Assembly (NCBI RefSeq): GCF_008831285.2
Contig: NC_045138.2
Coordinates: 26,879,934-26,943,933 of the forward strand
DNA: 64,000 nucleotides
Direction of reading: 5' to 3'
DNA from: Nymphaea colorata
Lineage: Eukaryota > Streptophyta > Magnoliopsida > Nymphaeales > Nymphaeaceae
Below, piece by piece: positions 1 to 13,095 of the stretch. The notes under the pieces were generated by a model that was given only the letters and a program-made list of their open reading frames with translations, made no database searches and had not been told where the DNA came from. How positions within the stretch are numbered: the stretch's first letter is position 1; every line of letters starts with the position of its first letter. The translations under genes and the position numbers were made by a program.

Positions 1-2203
1 CAGGGAGGGGTGCAAAAAAGGCAAAGAGCAAGGGCGCAGTACCCAAGAACCAAAGGCGGGCATCGTTCTATAGTATCACATTTTGCCGTGGATGATGGTG
101 ATTTTGTAGAAGACCAGCATAGTTATGTATTGTTTTTTCTTTCAGAATTTAATCTTTTGCTTGTTTGAACATCTACATGATGAACTCATAGTTTTACTTG
201 TCCTTACATGTGAGAATCTTAAATCTTTTAACCAGGGAGCCAGTTGTACATCATACTTTGACTGTGCAATGTTTGAAAGCTCTCTCTCTCTTTCTCTCTC
301 TCGCCCTCTGCAATAGGTCCGGACTTCACTTGATTTAATGTCACAGATAGCTTTAAATATAGTTTTCAGCTTACGGAACTCCCATATACAGCGCGCACAC
401 ACGTATGTAGTACCGTCTGTATTTATTTGCTGCGTTTGGTGGTCATTTCATCCTCTTCTTGGGTTCGTCTTTTACAAATCTGACAGAATGATCATGAAAG
501 ATTTAAAAATATATGTTCAGGAATAAAGAAATATGATGTGTGAAGTGGACTGTAGGGGTTTATTTAAGTTTTTTGTAACTTATTTGTAGGGTTAAGTTCT
601 GGAAAAATGCTTAAGGTCATTCTGCGATAACATGCCGAGCGGTAACCTACGGTTCAAGTTATTTTCTAAGCTATTTTTATAAAAGAACATTGGTTTTTCT
701 ACTATCAACATTTTGATGCTATAAAAGTAGTTTATTGTTTATTATTAACAAATGTAATTAAAGTCAAATTAAAAATATAACTAAAGTAAAAAAGATTAAC
801 ATGATAAATGTTTCTCATGAAATCACTCTGGTGCATAAAAAACACTTTCAAAATTATTTTAGTAGGTCTGGTTTTTGTCCTACTTAGGTGGTCCTGTATT
901 TATTACTCTCATGACATAATATATATATATATAGAAATTAGATCGTTAAGTCAGTGAAGAAAACCAAATTGTTTAAATGTGAATTTACATTGTTTTTTTT
1001 TTGCAATCTAACTTTGTGGATATAATTTTAAGAATAAGTTGATTCCAAACATATATTAAGTTAATTATTTTTTAGATCTTAATAGCGTTTTTATAATAAG
1101 CAAAAATAAATGGCTCCCATACCATCAACATTTCTTTCATAAAAACAAATAACAATTTACAAATCATGCTTTATATCAAAACATTTTTTATCAATTAGGA
1201 TTTAAAATAATTTTTTAGCAAAAAAATTAAAGGGTCTGCTTTTTGTTGGACCTAATGGTCTAGTTTCTGCCAATTTCTCTCTCTCTCAAAATCTTGGCAA
1301 ACTTGACCTCGTGAAATGTACACATTTATCAGCTGTAGAACTGTTGGATGTGGTGTGGTTCCGTGTGTCCTGACGATGGGCGTGTAACTAATCAAAATTT
1401 GCATTTAGATCCTATACCAATGCAAGGCAGCTTCCAAATTCATGCGTAAATACGGGCTCTTTATCATTAGTGAAGAAAGGGATGATGTACAAGCCGAGTC
1501 ATAAAGAACTTTAACGATGATAGAGATAAGTCATCAAGAAGGTTGGCACAAAGGTCTGAGCAGAGGTTATTAAGAGATTAGTTTTTATTTTGAATTTTTG
1601 ATATGTCAATTCTTGCTGCAGATGAAGTTGAAGTACTGCAAGTTGAAGTACGGTAGTGACTGCATTGAAAGCGTGTGTGAAACATGAGCTTATGATCTGA
1701 CATTAGGTTATAAACCCACTTGCCGATTGATGCTTGTCTTCATTGTCCAGTGTTTCAATTTTGAACCACTGCAGATCTTTGAATAACAAATAGACGTACG
1801 GTTAAAAGTTTGTCGAGTTCTTCTGATTAAATCGACGTGCTGTTGCCTTTTGGGGAAACACGTTAGGATGATCTAATGATTAGCTAATGAATTAACCCTT
1901 GAATTTACAAGGAAACCCAAAGTTGGTTTTGATTGAAGAAAGCTTCAATTATAAACAGAGCTAATCACCGGTTTCCAATGATAATTCTGTCACCAAGTAT
2001 GATTGTGTCCCACAAAAATTAATAAGTACAAGATGTTGGTGCTTCCGGTTACTCTATGGCAATTTGGCAAACATCTATATATGTAAAGTTCTGTGGATGA
2101 TGTATGCTTTATTGAAGTTGATGATGTATGCTTTTATTGGTGCACGGAAATTTCATGTGCCAAGACAAATGCTCGTTTACGATACGTGCATACCATGTGT
2201 AGG
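1..2203. other. intergenic, AT-rich, no gene recognised
   Basis: No convincing coding region is seen. The first ~100 bases are purine-rich and open in one frame for about 30 codons, so they could be the 3' end of a plus-strand gene cut by the window edge, but no family is recognisable. An AATAAA hexamer lies at 522-527. From about 837 to 1,260 there is an AT-rich block that resembles the block at 7,400-7,740 and may be an old non-autonomous transposon. The rest holds nothing I can name. Confidence 0.4.
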
Positions 2204-2447
2204 GTGCATATCTAATACATAGTGACTAGATTATAAAACATAAATGGCTCACTGTCACACACACATGTACAGAGATAGAGGGAGAAGACGTGCATATCTA
2301 TTAAATAGAGGCTAGATTAATGAAACACAAATGGCACACTGAGTGTGCATGTAACCAGTTTCACACTGGTATACATATACAAAGAGAGAGAAAAAGAGTG
2401 CATATCTAATAAATAGAGACTCAATTAACAAAACACAAATGGGACAC
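2204..2447. repeat. three diverged tandem copies of a ~50-bp unit downstream of the ascorbate oxidase gene
   Basis: The unit begins with GTGCATATCTA and ends near AAATGGCACAC. Copies start at 2,204, 2,290 and 2,398, so the spacings are 86 and 108 bp. The stretches between copies are CA- and GA-rich. The array lies just beyond the 3' end of the ascorbate oxidase coding region, so it may fall in its 3' UTR or terminator region. Confidence 0.75.
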
Positions 2448-2551
2448 AGTCACACAGACGTACAGTCACAGAGCAAGAGAGAGTTGTGTTCGAATGCCAG
2501 GACCGATGCATCATCAAGAACCAGGTCGCCCTCAAGCCACGACTGTAAGGC

Positions 2552-4845
2552 TCACCCGTGGATCAGCAGATTTCTGGTTAGTCCACAGCCCAGTGCAGAC
2601 AAAGGTATCTTCCCCACAAGCTCCTCCCCCTCCGCAAAGATCACCCCCATGCCCATGTGCAGGTGCGGCTCTATGTGACAATGGAAGGGCCACACCCCCG
2701 GGTTGTCTGCAACAAAGCGGAGGGCAGTCCACCCATAAGGGAACAAGGTCACTGTGTTCCTCAACGGCGGATTCCTGAGGTTGAACCCCTTAACATCCCT
2801 TTTCTCGTCAAACTTTCCATCTCCATACCCCAGAACCCAGAAGTCATGCCCATGCAAGTGCCATGGATGAAGCTCACTGTTGTTGCTAGTCAACGTGTTG
2901 GCGTTTTGGAGTATAACATCCACCGTGGCGTTCAATTCAAATCTGAAAATACCGGTGCTGGTCGTCGTGTTCGGGTTCTGCGGCGGCAGCATGATGTCGT
3001 AGTCGGCCGGAAAATTCTCCGGCGGCACAACACTGTCAAAAGCATTGCTGAGCCCGAACTTGATCGAGCCCAGGTAAGGTGTGACTGGCAAGGAAAGGGA
3101 GACGTTGTTGATGGACCACTTGGTGTAGCCATTCATCTTGTTCTGGGTGTTGAGGAGGATGATGCGCCTTTGGGCGACAGGCGGCGGCCTCGGGTTGAGG
3201 GATGACTTGCCAAGGATCTTTCTAGCGAAGGAGATGCTGTAGCTGGTGTCATTCCAAGCTGGGGAGGGCGGTGGGGGTATGGCGGGCAGTTTGGTATGTG
3301 GGTTCGGGTAGTAGTTCAGTATGGCTAGCCCAGGTGGTGTACTGGGTTTCCTCCCTCTAACGTTTATGGAGACCCAGTAGTTGGTTGATGGGCTCTGGTC
3401 AGTTCTGATGAGCACAGAGTAGCTCTCCCCAGAGTATATGTCTATCTTGTCAACAGTGGTAGGCTCTAGGTAATTGCCATCTGCCTCAACCAGCACCATT
3501 TTGTGTCCCTGTGGTTGAGAATGACATCAGTACTTAAAAAGTAAATCAGTGCCAAAAACAAATCAGTATTAAAAATAAATCATTACAAAAAATGGGTGCA
3601 GAAAGAAATTGTCAACTATATAATGTAGAGTAGATTATTGAAATGATCAAATAAGATGCTTATGTGACCGTTTTGACCGACTTGTGACTTAGTGAAGCCT
3701 TGCAGACTTGGATGAGTTGATTCTGGCTCCTCAGTCTAAGCAGTTTGCTACGTCTTTTGTTGATTGTTTTAAAGAAAATACAAATTTTCAGATCTGTAAT
3801 CACCTAACTTGGACTAATATGGGTGGCAGGCCAACTAACAGAGATGGCGTCATAAATCTTTGATGCATAATATAAAACTGAACATTTCAACACATAAAAG
3901 AAGAAAATTCAGCTTATATATCTCATATTTGAGCTGTATATCGTTACAAAGAAAAGCTTATCCCCATATGTCGGGCGAAAAAACCTGGCTCTTTTGGATG
4001 GACTCTTCTTGGTAATGTGAATGTGGACAATGAGGACATGCTTTTGTGATTGAGGGGATAAGTGCTCCTCAAAATAGTTGGGTTCAAATTTTATCTGGAT
4101 AATTTTTTTCTTGCTTTAACGCGTGCCTGTGGAATCCACTAACGCCAGTGACTCGGGCGGCATGTCTAGACGCATCATTGCAGTAAAATCATAGTCACAG
4201 TATATTATTTTCAATGATCGCGTCTCTTATACTCTTCTATAACGCCAAACCAGCTTTAGAGTCAGAGAGTGCTCCTCCTTGGAGTTAAGCCGAAATTGGC
4301 TTCTAGTCATGGCCGATATCATGGCACAAGGCCTGCATTTTCACTTACTGAGTTGTTTCTTTCAAGATAAAATCGAACCAATACCTTGGATATCCGTATA
4401 TTGCCTAAAGAAAGGAATAGCTTAATCTCTTACCTGCTAAGTAAATTCTAATCACAGAAAGATGGAACATAGTGGATGAGTGGGTAGCTAGTAATGTGTT
4501 GCCATAATAACTGCATTGCTGACTTCCATGCATATATTTCTATAGTGGGTAACGCTCGAAAAGCGCGTATCCCACACAGATCTATCTCACACACATCAAC
4601 ATCTAGCACACAAGGTCAAAAAGATTGTCTAGGTAGAGTCGCATTCAGCCACCAGCAGTCGTTCTCTTTACTTTGTTTAACTGGTGACTGGGATCGCATC
4701 TCTCTCAATAAAGGAAGAGTTTAACTTTTACCTGATTTGTTAAAAGATACAGGAAAGGGACAATTCCGGCTTCCGGCCTTTACACTATTCAGGCAGTTGT
4801 TGGGTGCCTATTCCCGGCAGGTTCTTTTATTCTAGGTAGAGTGGG

Positions 4846-4891
<46 letters not shown>

Positions 4892-6050
4892 CTGTCTAGA
4901 ATGATTCCACGTGAAAGTTCACAAAAGGTGGTGCTTTTCTAAGCCCACTTCTCCAATGTGCCTAAGAGAGTAGGTCATTGATTGCCGATCATTTCCACTT
5001 ATAGAGAAGGAAAGGAAAGAAGGATCTTTTCACTTTTTCTTCTCAAAAAAAATTCAAAAGAAAACTCCACCTACCGGCTACCACCGACTGCTTCCTTGTT
5101 GGTCTCCAGTTGGTACTGACGCTTTTGAGGTCCAAGGCCCTACCTACTCAGAACCGTATCTTATGTTCACTTTGCAAGCTTGTAGTTGCTCGTAAACTTA
5201 ATGATATCAGTAAAGTTGATTAATGGGGAGTAAGCAAATCCTTTTCAAGGATGAAAATCATGTCAAAGATGCCGGTGCACAACTTGGGAAGGCTCTTGTT
5301 TAGCTTGTGGCTCACCGTAACTTCAGACCTCATAAATTCTTTTAGCATTTTGGACCTAAAGAACCGTAACTTGATCTTCAAAATATACTTCTGAGGACAT
5401 AAAGACGATATGGAAAATTCCCTGTTTCGTAATGTTGAGATCTGCAGAATCCCACATCTAAAGAAGTGATAAACTGTGTGGAAAAACCTTACCCCAATTG
5501 CAAAATTAAGAGAAGCAAGCGAAGTGACGCTTGCAATCCTCAGTCTGTAAGTCTTGTTTGGTTGGACACGAAGGACGTGGGGTGTGCACTGGGTGTTGTT
5601 GAAAGCACACATGGTTTCAGGCCATGGATAAGTCCAAGTGGTCTGCGAATAACGCGCAAGCGAGCAATTGAACTGCCCTCTTCCCTGAATAAGCAAACTC
5701 TGCAAACACGAACAGAGCAGAGCAAAGAAAACGATGAGCGAGAACAAAAGGTAAAGTGACGATGGCATGATATCTTAGAGCAAAGACTTCAGTAATATTG
5801 GCTTGCCTGTGGCTCTCCAATCCATTTGAAGGGGATGGAGGAGAGTCCAAGCATCTGCTGATAGATGTTCTGGTGCCACCAGTCGCTCAAAAGAAGGCTT
5901 AGCTCCCCATCATAATCAAATGGCTCCTTTTGTCCATCCGCAACGTTCACTATTAGTGACCCATATAATCCCGCAGATCTTTGCATTCCATAGTGCGCAT
6001 GGTAGAAAAATGTTCCAGCCTACAACAACAGAACTGTCAAAGAGTGCACA

Positions 6051-6093
<43 letters not shown>

Positions 6094-6840
6094 CTCATAA
6101 AGTATATGCACAAAGTAATTAAATCAAAGAACTATATGACGAATATAAATTGTCATATGCAATGTATTACTAACTCGTCATGATCATAATGTGCTATACA
6201 TAACATTAGTTTTTCAAAAACAGATATCAAATATAATGTGCTACTATTGATTTTTTTTGTGTGTGCATGTGTGTATAGAGAGATCTACAGAGAGAGATTA
6301 CTACCTTGTCGACGACAAACCTGTAGACAAATGTCTCTTCCGGATTGATAGCACATTGTGATATGGCTGCAGTTCCATCCGCCCAAGGTGTTCCGAGCTG
6401 AACCAAGAAGAAAAAATGAGGTTGGACGAAACGATGAAAAGAAAGATACAGCAGGAAGACTGACGATTACTACCAGAGACATACAAAAACACGTAAACGA
6501 ATGAAAATGGAGCTTTAAAGCTAGCTAGCTAGAGAGATGGATATATATATATATATATATGGAGATAATTAACCTGTCTGATTCCATGCCAGTGGATGAC
6601 GACGCCCTCAGTGGGAAGCTTGTTCGTCACCTCCACCACGAGGGTGTCTCCGGCTTTTGCTCTGACGGTTGGCCCTGGGTATTGGCCATTGATGCCGATC
6701 ACAAAGGACTGCACACAGTCGGGTGCCCAGTCGAGATAGCCCAGTTCCCATTTCAAGTGCCTTGCCTTGGAAGCGCAGGCTGATTGCAGGAGGAACACCA
6801 AACAGAAGCAAAAAATGAAAGAAGAGAGATTGGAGGACAT
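2552..6840 (-). CDS. AAO: L-ascorbate oxidase, five exons, complete
   Basis: This is a secreted multicopper oxidase that oxidises ascorbate to monodehydroascorbate while reducing O2 to water in the apoplast. Minus-strand exons by frame and splice sites: 6840-6574, 6397-6305, 6019-5807, 5699-5493 and 3508-2552, with all junctions in phase 0. They give 578 aa, the usual length for the family. Residues 1-24 form a signal peptide ending near Ala-Cys-Ala-Ser. Copper motifs are all present: HWHG (83-86), HAH (127-129), HPWHLHGH (474-481) and [12 protein letters not shown] (536-547), with the type 1 ligands His474, Cys537, His542 and Met547. Several N-glycosylation sequons are visible. Intron 2 carries a (CA)n(GA)n microsatellite, and intron 3 (5806-5700) begins with GC instead of GT. 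Intron 4 is 1,984 bp. The start is the first ATG of exon 1 and lies about 90 bp downstream of a TATA box. The family call is firm; which plant isoform it is cannot be said. Confidence 0.95.
3509..5492 (-). other. intron 4 of the ascorbate oxidase gene (1,984 bp)
   Basis: The intron is bounded by a GTAAGG donor and a CCACAG acceptor. It holds a (GA)n microsatellite at about 4,849-4,888 and otherwise unique AT-rich sequence. The open frame that runs from exon 4 into the intron down to 5,220 is read-through and not coding. Confidence 0.85.
5700..5806 (-). other. GC-AG intron (ascorbate oxidase intron 3)
   Basis: Exon 3 ends Gly-Glu-Pro-Gln with CACAG followed by GCAAGC. No GT donor upstream or downstream keeps the conserved protein intact, because the frame hits a stop after five more codons. 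The acceptor is TTTGCAG at 5,700, and exon 4 resumes with Ser-Leu-Leu-Ile-Gln-Gly-Arg-Gly as expected for the family. This is therefore a U2-type GC-AG intron. Confidence 0.88.
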
Positions 6841-6925
6841 GGCTGAGTGGTAATCTACTGAAAGAAAACCAGTCTTAAGCCTCCACAGGCAAACCGCAAT
6901 GGGCAGCAGCTTGGGAGTAGTACTA

Positions 6926-6935
6926 CTATATATAA
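6926..6935 (-). promoter_or_regulatory. TATA box of the ascorbate oxidase gene
   Basis: On the minus strand the sequence reads TTATATATAG. It lies about 90 bp upstream of the start codon at 6,840, a normal distance for a plant core promoter with a short 5' UTR. Confidence 0.6.
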
Positions 6936-7770
6936 CCTACTTGGCTACTCCTCTCCCCCCATTGATCGCTGTTAAGCAGTCATTTTCTGGAGAGAAGAAC
7001 AGTGTGAAAGGAAGAGAGTGGGGGTTTGAGGGGGGGACCGATGGAGTGTGTACCTCAAAAGCACGATTTTGCAGACAAACCCACAATAATATTCTTACAT
7101 TGAAGGCTTGATTTACTGCACCTTCTGCACATTTTCCTGTTCTCTTGTTGTTCTGTTTCAGTTGGGTAATGGCGATTCATAATCTGGGAGTCCTTTAGAA
7201 GTAATGGATTAATTGGCTTTCTAGGTGCAATGCATTTCCTGGCTAAAAGAAAAGGTCGAAAGTAGCAAGCTATTGATCTAAACATTTAAAATGTGAAAGC
7301 GGGCTAAACTTCAATGCAGATGCACTTTTTCTTCTCCCTATTGGCAGCCACGTTTATGTGTATATATGTATTGGAATAATTGCTATAAGTCAAAGACAAA
7401 AACTAGACTGCTTAAATGCAATGATAAAGGTATCCTTTTTCTTGTTAAGACATGATGTCAAGAACAAGTTGATTTTGGAAAACATATAAGAAGCTCATTA
7501 TTTTTTGAGTTTAATTGTATTCTTATATTAAATAAATTTGCACCCCCCATATGACATCAAATTTTGATTGCAGAGAGATACCCATTTTTCTGTAGAAACA
7601 ACCTAAGAAACTAAAACATGTTTTTGTATTAAATAAGTTTTATAAACATTTAGGACATTTTTATTTTGTTTAAAATAAATTTTTAACAACAAATTTTAAG
7701 TGTCTGGCTTTTATTTCTAACATAGCATATGAGATCTACCAATTTTCATTGTATATGACATGGATTTCTA

Positions 7771-7862
7771 GTATATATATATATAAAGAGCTGACAATTT
7801 TGACTAGCCTTGCTATATATATATATATATATAAAGAGTATGACAATCTTGACTAGGCTTGC
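7771..7862 (+). repeat. tandem duplication of a ~45-bp unit
   Basis: Each copy has a (TA)n stretch followed by AAAGAG, then TGACAAT, TTGACTAG and a CTTGC end. Copies are 7,771-7,813 and 7,814-7,862 and differ by a few substitutions and by the length of the TA run. Confidence 0.75.
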
Positions 7863-9034
7863 GATCTCTTTTTCTGAATTTTGTAACATTGAGCATTTAA
7901 GGGAAGAAGATAGATAAAGAACTCTGAGCTCTTAGAAATATTAATGGAGCCAACACACACTTGTCCCACAAAAACACATAAAAAACACGTGTAGTGCAAT
8001 ATGAAGATAAAGTAAATACAGTGAGTTTTATTGATGGTTTATAGGGTGTCACATGTAAAGCTACCTTTTTTCAGGAAAAATGAATCCCAACATATGGTTT
8101 AATCATAGGTTATCTCATCAACCTAAATTAAGTGAGCGATAACCTATGATTTAGTCATTAATGAAACAATATTTTTGATTGACAGTATTAAAAAATTATA
8201 TGTAATTTTATTATTAGATTTTTGGAATTTTTTTATCAAGAAAATTTCTTTCTCCCTCTTCCTTTCCTCTCTCTCTCTCGCGCGCACGCGTTTTTCTTTC
8301 AGTAACATTCGTTCACATTGTAATCTCAGGGAGAAAACTAAGCATTCATTCACACAATATTGCATGCGGAACCCAAAGTTTGATTCGTAGACCTATTTAT
8401 GTTGGACATTAAGTCCGATCGACTTTAGATCTTTCGTTTGATAGAACTTGAATGTTGGTATTAAATTCTTATCACATCTGCATAAGGGTGGCAAAACAGG
8501 GACAGAGATTTAGAATCCAAGGCTTTCTAAAGGACCCCTTATCAACTGCATTTCGAGCAACATTATTGGAGACATGAATCACTACTGTTTGGAAAATTTT
8601 TCTTGGATTCATTCCCGCTGGCGGTATGTGCTTTGGACACATTTAGCAACTTGGTGTTTGCTTCAAGATCTTCTTTCTTAAGTGTTTGTAGTTTTCTATT
8701 CTGAGCTTGCTGGTTAACTTCAAAGAAAGTTACTTTCTTACCTTTCCTTCGCTCGATTTGATAAGGGACAGCTCGAGAACTTCCAATTAAATACATTATT
8801 TTCTCCTTATTTTTACCTTCATGTGTACTCTAGCTAGTAGGATAACTATGTCCTCCTCATATGATCTTTTGTGGTAGCTGAGTCTTCAGCATCATGTTCG
8901 GTAAAGTGGGGATGCAAATCAGATTTGGCTTGGCGTTTTGCGATTTTCCATAAATTGTTGAGCTATTTGGATCCCATCCGGATCCATCCGTCTGAATGCT
9001 AATGCATGAAGCATCATATATAGTCATTAGTATT

Positions 9035-9205
9035 TTTCATGAAGATGGTCGAATTATCATTTCAAAATTTTAACACACCTGAAATATCATTTTTCAAAAT
9101 TATTATATAAGGCAAGTGATTTTTTTTTAAATTTTACATATAAATCTCTTAAAATATTTTTTTTTAAGAGGACGGCCAAGGCCCCTGCTGGGTCCATGTT
9201 TCCGC
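9035..9205 (-). mobile_element. decayed non-autonomous element with GGGGCGGA-type end
   Basis: Read on the minus strand, the segment starts CCAGGGGCGGA and runs into poly-A/T-rich DNA. A related, opposite-facing copy is at about 19,575-19,710; both contain GGTCGAATTAT, a TACATATAAAT stretch and a run of A/T. This start is common in short plant transposon relics. Neither copy has an open frame, and boundaries are approximate. Confidence 0.4.
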
Positions 9206-10559
9206 CCCTGGTTTGGTTTCAGACACAACCATAAACCCTAAAGGCAAAGGGCAAATGAGAGGGAGAGAGAGAGTTTTTATTTTTTATTTTTTTTGGGGTT
9301 TCAAAGTTCTTTTTTTTTCAGTTAATTTTAATTGATTTTTCAATTTATCGGCTGTTGGTGTGCCAATTTGAGATGCTAAATGTTGGATCAATTTATAATA
9401 ACTAGATGATGGATGATCAGTGCCACAGATGTGACTGAAAAAAGTTAGTAGTAGAAGATGCATAGAGGAGGGGAAAAAAAAGGAAAACAATAAAAAAAAA
9501 TTATGTGAGTGCGTGGTTGGCAGTGGCCATTCAAGCATTCAAGGAACCATTTGTTGCTAATGAACATAATAACTTAGAAAGAATAAGTATCAGACTAATA
9601 TTTTCAAGGAAGGAGGAAGAAGCCCTTCAGAGAGAAAGAAACTGTATGCCGATAAAATAGGAATGCAAGGAAAATTTGAGGACAAGAAGTTCTCTAGATA
9701 CAAGAACAAAACAAATCCTGCAATAAAGAACTAAAGAACTGAGAAACAGTACGAACAAAGAAGTTCAACAGTAAAAGGCGCCAACAGAATTTCCTTTTAT
9801 TGTGGCTCATTTGCGCACGTTATTGCCATTTAGACGACCTCTATTATGATATGAAAAGAATGTGAATCATGTGTCTTTTCCAGCAAAAGGATATACAATA
9901 GTCGATGCTTTGGATTGTAACACTCGGTAGAAGTGATGCGTTAAACTTATCAGTCTCCAGGAGCTCGGTAATAGGTTTTTACTGTACAGTCATTTTACCC
10001 TAAAATTTGGAATAGATTTACTATGTTACAGTATTTCATGAATCTATACTAATTATTTGACGAGATAATAACAATTTGTTACTTGTGTCAAACAGTTTCT
10101 AAGATTGGATTGCTAACAAAAGATCTTAATTAATTACATGCCAAGTTGTGAAATCCTGCCGCTCTCGGATCTGGATTTAGCTTTACAAACTCAAGACCAA
10201 ATTCCAATTTGAGTTTCCATTGCATTGAGGAACATTTGACTCATTGTCCGCAAGATATTTCGTGACTTTTTTCTCGATTTTTTTTACTAGTTTCTCATTT
10301 ATTTCATTTTTTCCAGTTGTTAGGATTTTTTATTTTTAAAATTTGCTGAAATCTTTTCAAAAACTTCTTCCTGAAAAACTGCATCGTCAAAAAATACCTC
10401 AAAAAGCCTTACCGATACTTTCTCAAATATTTGTGACGATCATTTGACCGAATGGGATGTGGTAAATGGTGGATTGCATCTTTAACTATGAACAAGCTAC
10501 AAATATGCTCATATTCTGAAAACGCAAAAACAAAACAAATTGGCAATCTCTCTCTCTCT

Positions 10560-10601
<42 letters not shown>

Positions 10602-13095
10602 CACTGTAGCATTTTTTGGCCTTTTGACGACACATAGGTCCCCTTGTTATAACTGTTCATTAAAGCTGACAATCCGAATACTGATGATGTCGGTCGATGG
10701 AGTAGCGGGTCTCTGCAAAGAAGAAATAAGGGGAAAAGAGTTGCAGCAATGAGTGCATACTGCAATTATCAACGTTCCTATGAATAATGCCTTTTTCCTG
10801 CAATTTTTTTTACTTTGTGTTAGCATTTCAGTGCTTCACTTCGCTTTGAAGAAAAGATTTACTGAAGATCAGACTTTCCAGCAAGTATGTGAGCCGAATG
10901 AACTAAAATACATAAGAATTCGGGTGCGGAGTAACTTTGAAACCAAATCCAACCTGTTTACACCAATATATACTAGCGATGTATGAAGCTATTTGTAACA
11001 CTTCAAAGATTTAGTTTTGTAATGAAAATTGTGAGAGATCTTCAAGTGTTTATAAAAGAAGTTGTTAAATAAACGATTGTCCTGATTTCCTAGCTTTTTT
11101 GAGATTTGAGCTGAAACTGCTAGGAAGCAAGCTGAGATCGATCGAACCAAGAGCCGAAAGCCTAAAAATGGGTCGAGTTGTTACACTGGCTAATGAGTTT
11201 TGAGGCAAGCATTGAATTGAAGATAACCCAGATGAAAGTCGGTTAAGGTTACAGTACTCTATGAATCTGTGACTCCAATATTTGGCGTAGATATATGAAA
11301 CAGTTACATACTGTCGTTGTTGTCAAACGACGGCTAAGTTCTTCTTCCAACTCATGGAACAGGTAAAACAAACTACTCTTTGAATATCCTTTCATATTGA
11401 CCCGCATCACGTGACAATGAGTTAGGTGTTGTAACTAGCACCGGAATGACAGGTTAATAAAATTTGGAAAGAAAATCTCATTTCTTAGCAATCTTTCTCG
11501 TCTCAACGAGTTTAACGGAGTTCTTAGTTATATTTAGAGGTTCAAAAAAAATTGTAAGAAATTCTTATTTCTTGCTCTTTACGATGCGCTTAAATTAGTT
11601 CTTAACAGTTACAAAAAACGCATTACTTTCGAAAAAATGCAAAAAAAAAAAAGCAAGAAATTGAAATGCCATTTAAAACTAAAAAAGAAGGTGTTTTTTT
11701 TGAAAAAAATGTGAAAAACGAAAAAAGTGCATTTTTAACTTGTTTTTTCTCGTTTTTTTACTTTTTTTCATTTTTTTATTTTTAATTCCAAACAATTTTT
11801 TTTATCATTTTTTTATTGGTTACAAATCTACTTATTTTTTGATGTTTGTATTATTATTTTCTTACTTATTTTATTTTTTTCCATTTTTAGTTTTTTTTAT
11901 TCTTAAAAAAAATACATTTTTTTCATTTTTTCTTATATTTTTAAAAACTACCATATTATACTGAAGAAAAACCTAACCGTTTAAAACTCCAAGTCGTTAT
12001 ATTTTCTAGATAAAAAGCTCTACTGACACAGTTTGAAGAATCATATAGTCTTCATCAAATTCAGATCATAATTGGAATCAGATCTTTTGGATCTAGATCC
12101 GATGGGATTGTACTGGAGCTCATTTGGACTTTGGCTCTTACTGCGCAAGTCAATTTCATGGACCATGGTGTTGACTGGGAAAGCATTGCTTTAATTAATC
12201 ATAAAGGTAAACGAGTTAGGTCATTGAATTTATTATAGTTTTGAAAAGTTGTCTCGACCAAGCCAACCGGCACATACGTAAGCACCCACTTAGTCAAGAA
12301 AGTCAGATCCACTGGCGAAAGTGCTGCATATGCTTTATTAGAGAATTTGCTTTTAAAAGTTAAAAAGTGACCATATATATATATATATATATATATATCC
12401 CGATACCATCCTCAATATCACAACATAAAACTACTACCATATTAATTTCCACATCTCAATATACTCTAGTGTTTTCTATCAAGTGGCTATATTAATTGTC
12501 CAAAAGTAAGCGGCTTTCTTTATAAAACTTTCATATTGAAAAGAACCAAGATGGGCAACACTTCTAATATAATCTTCCAAAATTTTCAGTTTCAGACCTT
12601 AGCTAAGGGGCTGGGTTCGATTCCTAATGGACACCGTCGCACCGACCCTTCATAAAGATCCTTTTACCGCTACTCTCACGAGGACTGGTAGGACAGAGGG
12701 TGCACTTCAAAAGATTGCCTAAAAAAGAGTAAGACCAAAAAGTGCACTTTGGAAGACAGAGGCCCGAGAACTTCAAGCTCCTCCAAAGGTGGAAAAAGGC
12801 AGGAGAGTCGCATGACTGTCGACGGCAAACTCGCTTTGCTTGTTGCTTCTCACTCCATTCCTTCATAAATTCTCAGTCAGTTCTGTCACTCCTCTCCTAA
12901 CCTCCTTCTTGCTTGGCCATGTTCCCTACTTCTTCAGATACTAATATATGTATAAGCTTCAGGCCAAAGGATCATAATCTCTTTTCTTCGACCTCCTTTT
13001 TCTGTCTATTTTCACATCAAAATCTATAATCTATCCCCATGTTCATCTTTGTTAGTTTGGACCTCTTTATTTTCGAGGATGAAGAAATTGCTGTC

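Larger units (their letters stand above)
6936..13095. other. gene-poor AT-rich intergenic region
   Basis: No gene was recognised. Contents: an AT-rich block at 7,400-7,740 resembling 837-1,260; a duplicated segment of about 45 bp at 7,771-7,862; a decayed element with a GGGGCGGA-type end near 9,035-9,205; two copies of an ATGAATCT...GAAACAG motif family near 9,985-10,100 and 11,240-11,335; (TA)n runs at about 10,563-10,600 and 12,373-12,398; and poly-T-rich sequence at 11,740-11,960 whose open frames are low-complexity. A Pol III B-box-like string at 12,614 lacks a properly spaced A box. Confidence 0.5.

Noticed and set aside
1-130. 3' end of a plus-strand gene at the left window edge
   Set aside because: Open for ~30 codons but no family match and too short to support.
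5220-5492. Extension of ascorbate oxidase exon 4 as an alternative C-terminus
   Set aside because: The GTAAGG donor at 5,492 and the family-conserved continuation in exon 5 show this is intron read-through.
12601-12640. Possible tRNA or SINE from GGTTCGATTCC at 12,614
   Set aside because: The A-box-like TAGCTAAGGGG lies directly against the B box, with no tRNA spacing, cloverleaf or poly-A end.
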